Shown: piece by piece, positions 48,491-62,756 of the stretch
Position numbering within the stretch: the stretch's first letter is position 1
Layout of the letters: every line of letters begins with the position of its first letter
Assembly (NCBI GenBank): GCA_023213395.1
Contig: CM041465.1
Span: forward strand, 120,349,741-120,413,740
DNA length: 64,000 nt
From: Cycas panzhihuaensis
Lineage: Eukaryota > Cycadophyta
Reading direction: 5' to 3'
Program-made: the position numbers and the translations under genes
The notes under the pieces: model-generated
Databases searched by the model: none
Seen by the model: only the letters and a program-made list of their open reading frames with translations
Told to the model about the DNA's origin: nothing

Positions 48491-51400
48491 ATAGCCTCAA
48501 GTTTTGGTAATATGATTATTCTAAAATTCAATGGGAACAACTTCTTGAATTGGAATATGAGGATGAGACTTATTCTCATAGTTAATGAGATGTTGGAGAT
48601 TGTGAAATCAAGGTATAATGCGTTAGGTCTAAATACAACTAATGCAGAAAAAGCCACATACAAAGAAAATGTCAAAAAGAATAATGAATCTCTCGTACTC
48701 AGATTTTGTGAACTAGAAGACCATGTTTTATCTTAGGTTAGTGAATCCACCAAATCGAAAGAAGCATGCGATACACTTATGTTGATGTATGAAGGAGTTG
48801 TATCCTCCAAGCTCTAAAATCTCATAAGCAAGTTTGAGAACTTGTGTATGATACCCACAGAAATGGTAACTGAGTTCATGATAAAAGTGCAAGAAATAGT
48901 CAACCAGATGAGGTCTCTTGAGGATACTTTAGCAGAACAAAAGGTGGTTTAACAAATCTTAAGATGTGTTAGTGTTATTAGAAGATTCGAAATGGTTGCC
49001 ACAAGCATAGGTGTGTTAAAGGACCTAAGTACATTAAAGGTGAAATAACTAAGTGCTATGCTTATGTCAGTAGAAGAACAATAGAATGCCAATGAATCAC
49101 TTGAGCATGCCTTTGTCACTAAGGCTTGAATTCAATCAAATTCTCAAGTAAGAACTTAAAAATCTAGGGAATCACCTCTTAAGAGAAAGGATAGGAACCT
49201 AAAAGGGATATTAGACAAGACCCTTCCAATTATCAATCCCCACATCAAAGGAGGCAAGGAGGACATCAGCGAAATAAGAACCCTCCTAGGTACACAAACT
49301 AAACGAAATAATTTGAAGGACATATATGTTGTCCAAATTGTTAAGGCAATGCTCAATCATTAATGTCCAATTAGGATTATTATGATAATAGACCAAGAGA
49401 AAATCCTCCTGTACATTATGAGAAAAGAGGAAGACCTTCCAATGTTAATAGATCTCATCCATGAAGTAGAAGTTTAAGCTATGGAATGAGAGATCTTTTA
49501 TATTGTTTCTATTGCCATAGAAATGGTCATTCAGAAGATAAGTATTTTTTAAAACATAGACCACCCACCAAAGGAAGTACCTATAACACAACATAATCAA
49601 GGGACAATAACATGTTGTTTTTTTCTAGCTTCACTACCAAGGAGGAAGAGGATGATAACTGGTATATTGACTGAGGTTGTTCAATCCATATGACCTATAT
49701 GGAATACCTATTTCGAACATTGGATAAAAGTAGAAAGGGATCTATAATATTTGGAGATGATACCTCCTATAAATAAGTTGGTAGAGGTAATATATCTCTA
49801 ATGATGGATATAGGAGAATATAGACATTTTGATGATGTCTTGTATATCCCAGCCTTAAAGAAAAATTTATTATCTATAGGGTAGATGATGGGACAAGACT
49901 ACAATGTTATCTTTGGCAATGGTGAGTATGTAATCAAAGATAAAATGAAAAACAAAGTTATAGTAGCAAAAGGGAAGATGACCAAGGATAGATTATTCAA
50001 ACTCATTCTTACTCCTTCAGATACCTATGCCCTAAAAACTTTAGCTAAATTAGATAGCAAACTATGGCATAGAAGATTTGGCCATCTTAATTACAATAGT
50101 TTGGCCCTTATGAAGCAAATAGATATGGTAAATAGAATACCATATATTGAATTGAACAAAAATATATGTGAAGGATGTCTTCTTGGTAAACATCATAGGG
50201 AAAGTTTTCTAGACTTTAGTCATCGAGCATTGGGTCCACTTCAATTGGTATATATAGATATTTGTGGTCCTATGAACATTCCCTCACTAGTAGGTGCTAG
50301 GCACTTCATCACATTCATAGATGATTTCACAAGGAAGAGATGGGTATTCTTCCTCAAACATAAATCATATACCTTTCAACACTTTGTTGACTTCAAAACC
50401 TTTGTGGAGTGATAAAGTAGATATAAGTTACTATTTATAAGATCATATAATAGGGGAGAATTTATCTTCAATACATTCAAGGATTATTGCATTCATTATG
50501 GCATTAGAAGATAATTCACTAATCCCTACACCCCACAGTAAAATGATGTAGGAGAGAGGAAAAATCACACAATAGTCAAAATGGCTAAGTGTATGTTAAA
50601 AGACAAGAATTTGGGACATGAATTTTGGGCTAAAGTAGTACATATAATTTTTATTTACTCAATAGGTACTCCACAAAATCCCTTAGGTGGAAAACTCATG
50701 AAGAAGCTTGGACCAGTTACAAACCAAGCATACATCATCTTAGAGTCTTTGGATGCCTAGCTTATGCTCATATTCCTGATCAATCGAGATCCAAGTTAGA
50801 TGATCATAGTATCAAATATATATTCCTTGGTTATAGTGAAATATCTAAGTCATATAAAGTTTATGATCCCAAATAAAAAAGGGTCGTGTTAAGCAAAGAT
50901 GTTAAATTCCAAGAGGATGCCTATTATCAAGACATTCAAGAAAAGAAGAAGGAAGTTGCAATTAAGATTAATACATCATCCAAATCCAAATATATGCCTC
51001 CTATGCTTGACTCTAGAAGAGTCATCAATGAACCTAGTGGGGAAGGAACTTCCTCTCAACCTCCACCACAAAATCTACCAAAATAGGTTCATCGGAATCA
51101 TAACTTAGGTAATATCTTAGATAATAATCATAGATCTACACGCTCACATAGGGTTAGTTTTTCCCTTATGAGTAAAGTATTAGCGACTCATGAGCCTTAA
51201 ACTTTTAATGAGACCAATCAATATGCATATTGGTGAAAAGTAATAGAAGATGAATACAACTCTATTACTAAAAATAACATTTGGGAGTTAGTCAATTTAC
51301 CTCCAAATAAAAAGGATATTGGTACCAAATAGATCTACAAAACCAAGTTTTATTCAGATGGCACTATTGACAAAGACAAGGCTAGATTGGTTGCTAAGGG

Positions 51401-52714
51401 TTATACCCAAAAAGAGGGCATTAACTATATTGAAACTTTTTCCTCTGTTGCTCAAATGGAAATTATTAGAATGATGATGAGCTTAGCAAGCCAAATAGAT
51501 TAGAAAGTCTACCAAATGGATGCTAAAAGTGCCTTCCTCAATAGCTATATTAAAGAGGATATTTATGTCGCTCAACCCCTTAGTTTTGAAGTCAGGGGGG
51601 TAGAAAACATAGTGTACAAACTAAAAAAGGCACTCTGTGGATTAAACAAGCACCCAAGGCTTGGTATTCTGGCATAGATAAATACTTTAGAGATCAAGGT
51701 TTTGAAAGATCTTAAGCATATCCTAATCTGTACATTCAAATCAAGGGAGATTCAATCTTAATAGTAGGACTTTATATGGATGACCTTGTGTATACTGGAA
51801 ACAACTCCCACTTGTTGCAACAATTTAAAGATATTATGTGTAAAGAATTTGAGATGACAGATTTGGGACTAATACATTACTTCCTAGGCTTGGAAGTATG
51901 GCAAGACAAGAAGGGTATTTTCATTTCCCAATAGAAATATACTTTGGATTTATTATAAAAGTTTAAAATGATTGACTGTAAACCATTGACAACTCCAGTA
52001 GAAACTAGAATCAAGCTCTTTAAGTCATATGACTCTACATCAGTCGACCCTACACTTTATAGACAACTTATCGACAACTTAATATATTTGACATCCACTT
52101 GACCTAATATAACACACTCAGTTAGTGTTGTGTCTAGGTTTATGCAAGATCCAAAGACCACCCATTAGTAAGTAGCTAAGAGAATTCTTTGATATCTCAA
52201 AGGAACTCTAGAATATAGGTTATACTACAAAGCTTCTCCAAAATTTTGGTTGACTGGCTATACAAACTCGGATTGGGCATGAGACATTGATAATAAGAAA
52301 TCAACAATAAGTTATATGTTTAGTATAGGATCATCATCTATAGCATGGAGTACAAAGAAATAGAATATAATTTCCTTATCTATAGTTAAGGCAGAGTACA
52401 AAGTAATAGTTGTAGGTGTATGTGAATCAGTTTAGTTGAGAAGACTACTATAAGATTATCAGCTAAAATAGAAACATGTCACTAGAATTTGGTGTGATAA
52501 TTAGAGCACTATTTAAATGGAAAAGAATCTAGTTTTTCATGGTAAAACAAAATACATCGATACTCAACATCACTTTATTCGAGAACTAGTGTAAATAGAA
52601 GAAATTGAATTGGCCTATTATAGCACTGAAGAATAAATAATAGATATATTCACAAAGGCATTGGGTAAAGTTAAATTCTAGAAATTCAGAGACAGCTTAC
52701 GAGTTATTCACATT
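48491..52714 (+). pseudogene. E2 gag-pol polyprotein, heavily decayed
   Basis: It begins at 48491, where the expected ATG is ATA, followed by ASSFGNMIILKFNGNNFLNW as in E1. Recognisable parts: zinc knuckle region near 49505-49550, protease region near 49660 (WYID then stop then GCS), HHCC (LWHRRFGHLNY ... CEGCLLGKHH, 50065-50190), integrase (IDICGPMNIPSLVGARHFITFIDDF), RT ([40 protein letters not shown] with YMDD at 51773-51784), and RNase H near the end (DIFTKALGK). There are dozens of stops, mostly TAG/TAA/TGA at expected Gln, Trp or Arg codons, and several frame changes. Compared with E1, the RT catalytic box is still intact. Confidence 0.88.
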
Positions 52715-52732
52715 GGGCATTATGAGGGAGAA

Positions 52733-53078
52733 TGTTGGGATAACACCCAATGTTTATTTATAGATGTGTACCTAGTGCCCCTCAAAGCCACCTTTGGGGC
52801 TCCCTAAGGTACCTTGAGCCGCAAATTAGCCACCATATATTGACACAATTCTATTAAGGTATGCATTTATTATTAATTTTATTATTTTTTAATATTAACT
52901 TGAAATCGTATGCAGGTCAAGTTAAGGCACTTACCACCCCCCAAAAATTATCTATAAAAGGGGTGAGAATACCTCCATGGTGTTTTTTAACACTGCCTAT
53001 TATTCATTGGAGATTTTTAATTTGAAGAGCAATCATGCACTTGCCATTGTGAAGTCTCGCTCTGTACCTCATCCTTCA
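52733..53078 (+). repeat. E2 3' LTR
   Basis: The tip is TGTTGGGATAACACCCAA. TATAAAAG (52953-52960) is followed after 26 bp by GGTGTT-TTTT-AACACT (52979-52994). It ends CATCCTTCA, followed by TATAA. Confidence 0.9.
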
Positions 53079-53083
53079 TATAA

Positions 53084-56000
53084 TACTCCTACAATTTACC
53101 CATCATTCAAAACATAATTAAGAAATGCCATACTGTATATGGTTTACCATTGAATCAATATAGTTAGACTATCTCACTATGTGATCCATATATCGTATAC
53201 CACATGATGCATGCTAATAATCCTATACGTATCCACATTATTTGCTCATCTCAATGGGCTATATGTTTCATACCACACAACACTCACTTATAATGAAAGT
53301 ATGGATCCATCCCTTATAGACATTACTCATGCAAGTAAATAAAGAGGGGACTCTTCAACCATCACAAGAAGTGGGGACTCACTCAACCCAAGTTCCTGCC
53401 AAAATCATAGAGGGGACTTACTCAAACCTTGAAGGAAGTAGGGACTCACTCAACCCAAGTTCCTTCATAACAATGATAACCAAAGCATAGGGGACTCATT
53501 CAAACCTATTTTAAAACTATAATTTAGCACCAATAAAATAGTTTAATGAGATTAAAACAATAAATCACATATATGTTCATGATACTTATTAATCAAGTCC
53601 CTTATATGAAATGGTAGTGGTCACTAAAAGATGCATATCTTATTGAATGATCCCCTTTGGATCTATATTTCTAGGCTATAGATCTTTATATAAGTTAGAT
53701 AATAGATAATTAATGGTTGAACTATAACCAAGATAATTTTTCCAACCTCTTTCTTGAACTTTACAACAAGTTTCTTAAAGAGATAAGACTTTGACTAAAA
53801 TATCTTTCTGCAAAATAAAGAGTGTGCTTTTGACCTCTTAGCTTAGAATATCTCTTAGTGTAGCCATAAATAATTCATAAAAATACTATTAATTGATTTG
53901 GACACCTTTCTTCTACCATGTTTCCAAAATTTAGACCCAAAATCCAAGTCTAAGCCTTTCAAAATCTATTTGGTTGCTCCCTTGACTTTTTATAGAACTT
54001 GTACTTGAAGGCCAAACTCTCCTAGAATCAAAACAAAATAAAATATCTCCAAAAGCTATCTTCCTTACTACACATCCTAGGATAAAACTATACTTCAAGC
54101 ATGATTTAGTTCATTATCATTAATTCCTTTAAGGCTGAATGGAGGATCTAAGTTATAATAACTATAATAATATACATAATGGTTATAAGAGTGCTCACAA
54201 TTATTACTATTAAAGTAACTATAAACTACTTGCTACATCTATTTATCTTTATGTAATGAATTTTTGAGTGGTGCCTATCTATCTAGGTCTCTAAATGCCT
54301 TTAATACAATAAGACTAGTTTTATGTAATTCTATTAATTAATGAGAGAGTTATGAGTAAAACTATGAAAATCTATCAACTATTTTTCACATTATTACAAT
54401 ATAAAATTTTATATTTCAGTATAGTAGGGATACTTTACAAGTGGTTATAATAAATTTAATCATATAGGGATGAGTGCATTTGAATAAATATTATAATATG
54501 CCTAGAATCGTCCAAATTTGACATGAAATGAGTGAGATATCCCTAAAATAACATTAAGGTTTTCTATAGTGATTCTTTATTAAACTAAGTGAATTCCATG
54601 GAAAAATATGAAAATATTAAATTAAATATTTATTAATATAAAATATTTTTATATAGATGGATATCCCTTTTAAAAATCTTCAAATCGATAGTTGAAGCAT
54701 AGAAAATAACCAAGTACTGAGAGAGTTATAGCCATTTTTGTGGAGTGCAGTTTTTTATGATTTCTTCTCAGAATTTTCACTTCCTGGTAAGATGTTTCCC
54801 TTAGAGCTCTTTTCCTAAAAAACTCTTCCTTATAAAACTTCTTATCACAAAATTTCTCTCCATGAAAACTTACTTTCTGTGATTTGTAGTATAAAACTAT
54901 AAGGTTTTTACAAAAATTTAGTTTAGAAGTCCAACTTCAAATGGCCATAAATTCCTCATTTCGCATCTAATTTTAGAGTTATGCCACTTGTTGGAAAGAT
55001 CTAAACATGTTATTCATAATGAAATAATTATATAAGACTAAAAATCTATTTCAGATAATATGTTTCCCATTCACACTTATCAACTTAATGAGTTTTTTTA
55101 GTTTTGTAATGACTAAGATTTAAACTTGGTAATTTTGAACTATAATAACTTTCTTATATGGCATCCATTTTGGGACTTCTACTACTCAATGAAAAGATCT
55201 TAATGCCCTATTTAATATAGAGTAAAATTTAGAATCTAGTTCTAAACTATAAAATATAAAACTAGTATAGAGCAAGCCCTTTAAGTGTGAAATTACTTAT
55301 CAATCATTCTTGCAAATTCAAACTTACATATCTTTTCCATTTAATGTCTATTTTAGTCTCTTAGAACTTGTTGGAAAGTTGTAAATCTACTCTTTCACTT
55401 GGTACAATCATTCTCTACAAGCTGCATTCTAATCGACTAAATTCTTGTATCTCAAGGATGTTATGTAAATATGTATACCTAGCACCAACTCTTATATTTA
55501 TTTTTTCCCTCTATTCTTACCTCATTCATATCATGTTCTCTCTTGTATGTACTACCCATCTAAGTAATCCAGCTACTTTTGTATTATATAAGTAATAAAT
55601 AATATAAAACTTATATTTATTAAGGTATTAGCAGAAAAAGTCTAGTACCTTGTATCCTAATATAGCATAACCCAACCTAATACACTAACTATTCTAATAA
55701 ACCAAAAATGGTGTATCCTCACACATGGTGTAGCATGGAATAAGGTTCTACCTTACATAGAATGAAGAGAGTTAAATGGTGCATACTCACACTTAGTAGA
55801 GCATAGAATAAGCTTCCACCTTACATATGAAGAACAAAGCTATAAAATTAAGAGAATTTATATTTAATCAAAGTTATGAAATGAAGAAGAATTTTACAAA
55901 CATATATGGTTAAGGAGTAACTCATCCAAGGAAGATAAAAGATCAAGTTAATTCAAGATCAGGTCCTTATAGGGCCAAGAATATGGTCTTTCATGGTTCA

Positions 56001-56239
56001 AACCCTGAAAACATATGCATGTAAATTGTTATTAGTCTTGATAATAAGTTAATAAGAATCCTTAACTTGTATGCACTAAATTTACCCAAGGATAGATCCA
56101 TGTTTTAAAGTTGGTTGAGCATAAATTTACTAGATATTTCATGGGTATTATATTTGTAGTAATTTTAACATCATAGAGGTACCCTTCGATAAAATCATGG
56201 GAAGAACTTTAAGGCAGCATCGAGAGAAGTGATATGGAT
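53084..56239. other. AT-rich intergenic sequence with local duplications
   Basis: No gene is recognised. A tandem pair at about 53375-53515 shares GTRGGGACTCACTCAACCC and RGGGGACTYAYTCAAACC. Another pair of about 68 bp (55708-55775 and 55776-55845) shares ATGGTGYATMCTCACAC and ATAAGSTTCYACCTTACATA. The stretch 54650-55350 resembles old retroelement leader in composition but has no border. Confidence 0.5.
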
Positions 56240-59200
56240 AGCTTGAATTTAAAAATAAGTTTGATCTATATGACCTTAATGCCTTCAGAACGGAAGAGAG
56301 GCATGACCCTTAATATTCATGGTTGAACTTCAAACCCAAAAGAGAGAATTTTAAAAAGACTTGATAATTCTATGCTCTTGAGTGATGATCAATTCATAAT
56401 CTCTTAAGGCCTTACTGAGCTAGTGTAGGTCCTTAACGATATTATTTTATTTAATCATCACCCATCACTTTTAGTGTCAAAAGAGGGTGTGGAAATAATA
56501 CAATATTAGGACATTTAGTTTTTAAATTAAGGATATCTCATTTAAATTCCAAGATTTGCTTCTCGTGAATTAAATAAGATTGGTTTCTCAATCTAATTTC
56601 CATGAAAGACAAGAGGTGGATCACATGGTGGGAGAAAATAGTTGCTCGTATTACCTCATTCTTGTAAGGAACTAGAAAATATGTGGCATTAATTAGAAGG
56701 ATAATATATAATTATAATTCAAGTGGGATGGATACTATTATATAAGAATTTAAATGAAACCTGTTTAATGAAGATATATAGAGGGAAGTAGCAACAATAT
56801 CTCAAGTACTAAAAGTCTATGAAATTAAGAAGTCAAAAGGATCTAGGATCAAGGCTATTTTGTGTTAGTTAAAAGAAGGAGAGAGATGCTCTAAGTTCTT
56901 TTTATAGTTTCTCATAAGCATATAAAATAATAAAATGATCCTAGCCTTAAAAGTTAATGATGATAGTCTAACAAGTATACAAGCCATCTCAATAGATGTA
57001 GTCAACCACTACTTGTAGGTCTTCAAAGCCCAACCTAGTAGTCCAAAGTTAAAATATGCCAAGAAGGAATATTTGGATGTGGCTTTAAGGAAGGTGCTTG
57101 ATGCATAGAGATCCTTTTACAATACCCATATTAGATTAGAGAAATTAACTAAGGCTGTTTACATGAAGGCTAATGATAAATCCATGGGATTAGATGGGTT
57201 CTCCTATGATTTTTATAAGGCCATATAGGATTTTATAAGCCCTATCCTTTAAAGGTTTATTAGAAGGCTATCTAAGTAAGATCCCTATAGGAGATCATTG
57301 ATTAAGGATTTATTAAACTCATCCCTAAAGGAGATGATTAAGAGGCTTTTTTAAGCTAGAGATCTATCACTCTTATGAATACTTCATATAATATCTTAAC
57401 AAAGACATTAGCTTTCAGAATTAAGAATTTATTGACAAAACGTTTTTGACCTAAATAAATAAGGTTTATCAAAGGGAGGTTCGTTTTGGATAATATAGTT
57501 AGTGTGGAAGGAGGAATAAAGTAAGCCAAGTCCATAGGATAAAACATTTTATTTATAAAGCTACATTTTGAGAAAGTCTATAGATGTCATAAAAGTATTG
57601 GGCTTTAGTAGTGCATGAGGCCTTCTCTTAGCCAGCCTAGATTTAGGGGTCAATATGGTAAGGTTATCCTTTATACCCTTCTCTTTTTATTTTAGCTACT
57701 AATACCTGTGTTACCTACTTTAAGATAAAGTCAACTCTAGTTTTCTTAGAGCCATTAACCTACTAGGAGGAGATAAGTAATTAGTCAATGGGAATTTTAT
57801 TAATAATTCTTTCCTCATTATTAAAGTAGACTCCTAATCAATTTCACAAGTTTTAGAGGTAATGAATTTATTTTATGAAGCCACTGACTCTAAAATTAAT
57901 TTTAAAAAAAAAATCCTATTATTACCAAGTAGTGAAGGATATCCTAGACTAGCTTACCTCTTTAATTAGAAATGGATTTAGATATGAGAGATGTTTAGGA
58001 TTATTAGTATTCCATTTGGATTTGGAGTACCCCTTATAGATATGTAGGACTATGTACTTAGAAAAGTGAGAAAGAAACTTACTTATTAATTTTCCAAATT
58101 CTTATCTATGATGGGTAAATTTTAAGTTTCCTCTATAGTCCTTACTCCACCCATGTATACTACTTCTCATATTACGTGATTTCTAATGAAATATATGGTA
58201 GGCTTATCAAAATGATTAGGGCTTATCTTTAGCTTAACCTTAAAGGAAGGAAAGGCTTCTATAGAGTTAAGTGGCAACCTTGCTATAAGCCTAAGCTTCA
58301 ATAGGGCCTAGGGCTCATTGACATCAAATTCTAAGGTAGAGATCTTTATACCAAGTGGTTAGTTAAGGTAATTAATAAAGTTAAACCTTGGAAGATTTTC
58401 CTTAGGTATAATATGGTATAAGTCAAATTATACAGTAATAATATATTTATCCTTCCTATATATAATGCCTTAGTCATCCTTATATAGGTTAAAGTAGAAG
58501 GGTCACCCATCTTTAGGTTGATATACTCAATATGGAAAAGCTATAAGATTTCCTTATGGTCGCATGAAAATGAGCCACAAAAGGGGTTATCATTTTCCAA
58601 TCATTAGATATTTTGGTCATCACTATTAAAGTAAGATAATAAATACCTAGGCCAAACCCTATGGTTTGAGATGACATGATTATATAAAAGATAGCTAACC
58701 AAATTAGGGCAATCATTCAATAAAATCGAGTTTGGTGAAAATTATGAGAGGATGTTAGGTTAAAATTATACCTTAAAATATCTAATAATTACATCATTAA
58801 AGAGGTTTAGAACTATAGTCTGGTAGAATCAATCTCAAATCTATCCATGATTGGGAGTGATAAATGATAGTATGATTATGCTTAGAACCACTTAAAACTA
58901 TTTAAAAGTTTATAATTTTACACGCACACTACCATCTCATATCTTGTGATGGTATAGTTAATAGGTTAAATGTAATATAGAAATTTAAATGTAGTGAGTT
59001 GACATGAAAGTGATGATTTAAGAAACTTTGGTATGCACCTATAAAGCCTAATAAACTCTTTTTTGCATGGTCCCTTATCCATGAGGTATTATCAATTAAA
59101 GATTGGATGTTAAAGATGGACCATAATGTGGTGTCCTTTTGCTAGCTTAGCCTAGCATCTAATCAATAAACTAACAATCACTTATGCACTAGGCCAAAAA

Positions 59201-59290
59201 GTGGTAATTCTTGGCTATACCAAAATTCTCCCTAGTTCATTATAGTTGGCTTAGGAGTTGTTAAGAATAGGAGTGCTTTAATCCATTTGA
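56240..59290 (+). pseudogene. Very decayed LINE ORF2 (endonuclease tail, RT, zf-RVT)
   Basis: The plus strand encodes fragments in LINE order: an endonuclease tail (FNHHPSLLVSKEGVEII near 56450), GERCSKFF near 56880, KSMGLDGFSYDFYKA near 57180, FIKLIPKGDD near 57310, RSITLMNTSYNILTKTLAFRIKNLL near 57358-57435, RFIKGRFVLDNIVSVEGGI near 57465-57520, then GLGLIDIKF near 58310-58335 and KLFFAWSLIHEV near 59055, a zinc-binding-domain-like end. Stops occur every few codons. No poly(A) tail, target duplication or ORF1 was found. It is a different and much older copy than the LINE at 11106-17595. Confidence 0.75.
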
Positions 59291-59998
59291 AAATTTAGAA
59301 ATAATATGTTTTTTGAACACAAAGCACCCACATATATATTTTGAATAGAAATGTTTCTAATGATATTGTAATCATGTGCCATATAGATCAATCCCTAAGC
59401 TCCAAAAATCTAGTTCATGTCATTGATCAAGCACTAAGGTATAATCCCATGCACCATGTTAAGAGTCTTGCCTCAAGAAGGCAACTCAAGGTATTTATAA
59501 CCTTATAGAATCTTCTCCAAAGGTAAGAAAAAGGCTAGACACAACCACCCTATTCTTCCTTAGTAACAATAGTAATCAACTTCTTAATTTACTAGTTGAA
59601 GAGTTTATCAATAGTAGACTACTTGAGTGCTAGTCTTGGTAAACATTAAACTAGTCACCTAAAAGGGTTGGCAGTTAAGAAAAGACCCTTATAATAAAGG
59701 GGATGATGACTATAATACCAATTATACTCTCTTAAGTACTAGAGGAAGTTAGGTAATTGAATGACACTCTGCAATCAATTGAGTTAGTTTTATAATTTTT
59801 TTGTACCCCTATAATGGGGATAATCTTTGAACTTTTTATCTATGGGATTATGGGGATGACATTCTCTCCTTAATTTTTTATTATATCATGTATGTATAAT
59901 TATATATTTATAGTAAAAATTAAAATCTCCTTTTCTTAACATTAGTTTCTTAAATTTTGAAAGAGGTGTTTGGTATATTCCTCTATTCCATTAAAATA

Positions 59999-60036
<38 letters not shown>

Positions 60037-60424
60037 GTAATACAACATACTTTATATTATAGTATTACGGAGTATAAGTTTATTTGTCTCTTCTTCCATT
60101 CATACCTTATATCCTGTGCTTATGAATCTTCTTATATATTATTAGTAAGTTTGATTGATTTATCACCTTTGACATACCACCTTTTTATTTCTACAATCCA
60201 TGTGGGAACAACTGTTGATGTAATCTAAAGAGTGACAACTTCATGATTTTGATCTAGGCATCTACAACAATGTTTTTATTGTCTCTCATATAAAATAGTA
60301 AAGTTAAATGCCAAATTTTATTGAACCACTTCTATTACTCTAACATTAATACATTTTAATGAAGAACATGTTTGAAACTATCATAATTTTAATCTACTTT
60401 GAATTTATTATTAGAATATTGAAG
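59291..60424. other. AT-rich spacer with (CT)n microsatellite
   Basis: No coding motif. A (CT)n run lies at 60002-60030. The right end is the presumed flank of the next LTR. Confidence 0.6.
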
Positions 60425-60703
60425 TGTTAGAGAAATTTAAGGAGATATCTTAGGTAATGCACATTTATATGATGTAGGCCACAAACGTGGTGGGTCCCAT
60501 ATAAAAGGAATAAGTCTATTATAAATAGAGTTGTATATTATTATTTATATATTACAACATTATAATATTATGATAAGTTAATAAACAAAAGGTATCTCAT
60601 GATATCATTTATCATTCTAGAATCATTATGTTATTGTATTATTGATATTATTTGCTTTATATTCTATCCATTATTATTTTTATTTATTGTTATTATTTTA
60701 TCA
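60425..60703 (+). repeat. Probable 5' LTR of a third copia type
   Basis: It starts TGTTAGAG and ends TTTTATCA, followed directly by TGGTATTGAAG (60704-60714), a near match to the copia primer site. TATAAATAGAG at 60520-60530 is a good TATA box. The paired LTR would lie beyond the window, so the borders are unconfirmed. Confidence 0.5.
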
Positions 60704-60714
60704 TGGTATTGAAG

Positions 60715-62756
60715 TATAGAGCATGGTGAAATGTTAGAGTGCTCCAAGTACATTTCTAATTTATTAGTTGTAAGTTACCCGTTATGCCAAGTTATCATTT
60801 ACCAATTTGACATTCTTATATGGAGGATGCTCCATAAAGTTAGTTTCTTGTGGTATTGGTAAAAACCTAGTTGACATACCTAATTGTTGCCTTTTTCTAC
60901 CATTTGAAAGAGGAGACATACCATTCCATTTAATATTATTTAGTACTATCCAAAATCATTTGATATCATTATGTGTATATGCTAGAACTTGTTTAACATC
61001 ATTTTCACCCTATTTGTTAATAGTTTTCACTATTCAATAGTGTTAATTACTAGACACATATTCATCCATACTATTTCATGTGACCTTATATGCCCTACAT
61101 CTATGATTAACCATATGAACTGAATGCATCATCATTTGTTCTACATCTACTATATTAATTACGTATGCAAGTTTGAAGCCATGAACCCTGGTGTCTATAA
61201 TTCATTTTCATAATGATTGTATTACTATCATATTATCCCTAATCATTGTGGACTAATACCTAGGTTATCATCAATTTGTCATTGTGATTTTTTTATTAAT
61301 AACACTACGTTCATCTTATATCATTGCATTGAATTTGTTCATCGATTCATATTAGTATGTATGCCACTTTTATTGCTCTATTTGCATCATATGAAGAGGG
61401 TTATATTATCTTAAAGATTTTGTATGATATTTATATGGAGCATTTATGCCATGTACTCATCATTTTTGTATGGTTTGTGATTCTATTTTGCCGTTACAAT
61501 GAAGTGATGCCTTGTATTTATTAATCAATTTATCATTGGTGGAGTACCCTATGTATCTATTTCTACTATCATCGAAGTTGTTGTGCAAACCATGATTAGT
61601 ATTCTCTCCACCATATAAAGATAATGCCATGTTTATGTGAAGTTGTTATACAAACACTTATGTCTATTTATATGTTTATTATTATGCTATTATCACCTCC
61701 ATACAGTCCACTAACCCACTAGTTTATCTCTGTATTGAGGATCATATCGAGTGATTTGATCCTTTGATGGGATTAGTCCATTATTATAAAGAGATCATAT
61801 TATGCCCTGTCTAAGTGAAGGTATGATTTTCCATTTAACCATCATCATTTGCGTATCATATATTGTGCCATGAAATTTTACCATTATATGAAGGGCTCAT
61901 TGTTATATCAACCCTATTTGCCACAAGGTAAAAATGGCCAATTTAATCAATTTTGAAGTGATTTCTATGGATCATTATTTTGTAAATTATAATTTGATTA
62001 GTCATTGACCAAAAAATTTTGAGCAAGTTTGATTTTTTGATCAATCATTCTATAAATCATAATTTGATCAATCATTGACAAAAAGAATCTGAGCATGTTT
62101 GATTTTTTATATATTAAGTTATTCTTTTGTAAAGGTTTTATTAAATTAAATCAAACTAGAAAGAAGTTTAAAGTTTGCTAGCCCCTTAGCATGCTAGTCC
62201 CCGATTGCCTACCCTCCATATGACTAGCTGCCAACACATGAGAGGGGTTAAATCCTAGTTTTAAGTTTTTTTAAAAATGTACATGTACTCTTTTATTAAT
62301 ATCTTTTGATCTAAGAGTCTATTTTTAAAACCATTTAAATTATTAGAATCCTAACATAGAGCTCATCATTTTGAGTTATAATTTGACATATTTTGAAGTA
62401 GTTTTGATAGAAAATTTTCAATTTAAAGTTAATATGTTATAGAATAACTATGTGTAAATTTTGAGAAATTCTATTTTTGCATTTAAATAAGCATTCTTGT
62501 TGCCAAAATTTTTTACCTAAGGGAAGTCTATTTTAAACCTTAGAGGTGTGTTATAAAGATAATTGATAAAACATAATCATATTCATATTTTGGGTCCTTT
62601 CAAGGGTAAGGAGGTAGAAGGAGGTCCAAAATATAAGGGATAAGATTGATATAATTAGTTTGAGGGACCTGTGTACTTACTTATGTTTTTGGTTGATTTT
62701 TCTTATATGTATGGTGGTTGATTTTCATTTTTAAGTTGGCATCCTCTTTTCCTTAT
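60715..62756 (+). other. Leader of the right-hand copia
   Basis: About 2 kb without a gene. A tandem pair of about 70 bp at 61971-62110 shares ATAATTTGAT and CATTGAC..AAAA, GAGCAWGTTTGATTTTT. Short frames at 60807-61040 and 61217-61414 show no motif. Confidence 0.4.

Noticed and set aside
56240-59290. A host gene because of scattered conserved words
   Set aside because: The words follow LINE ORF2 order (endonuclease, RT, zinc domain) with stops every few codons, so it is a transposon relic.
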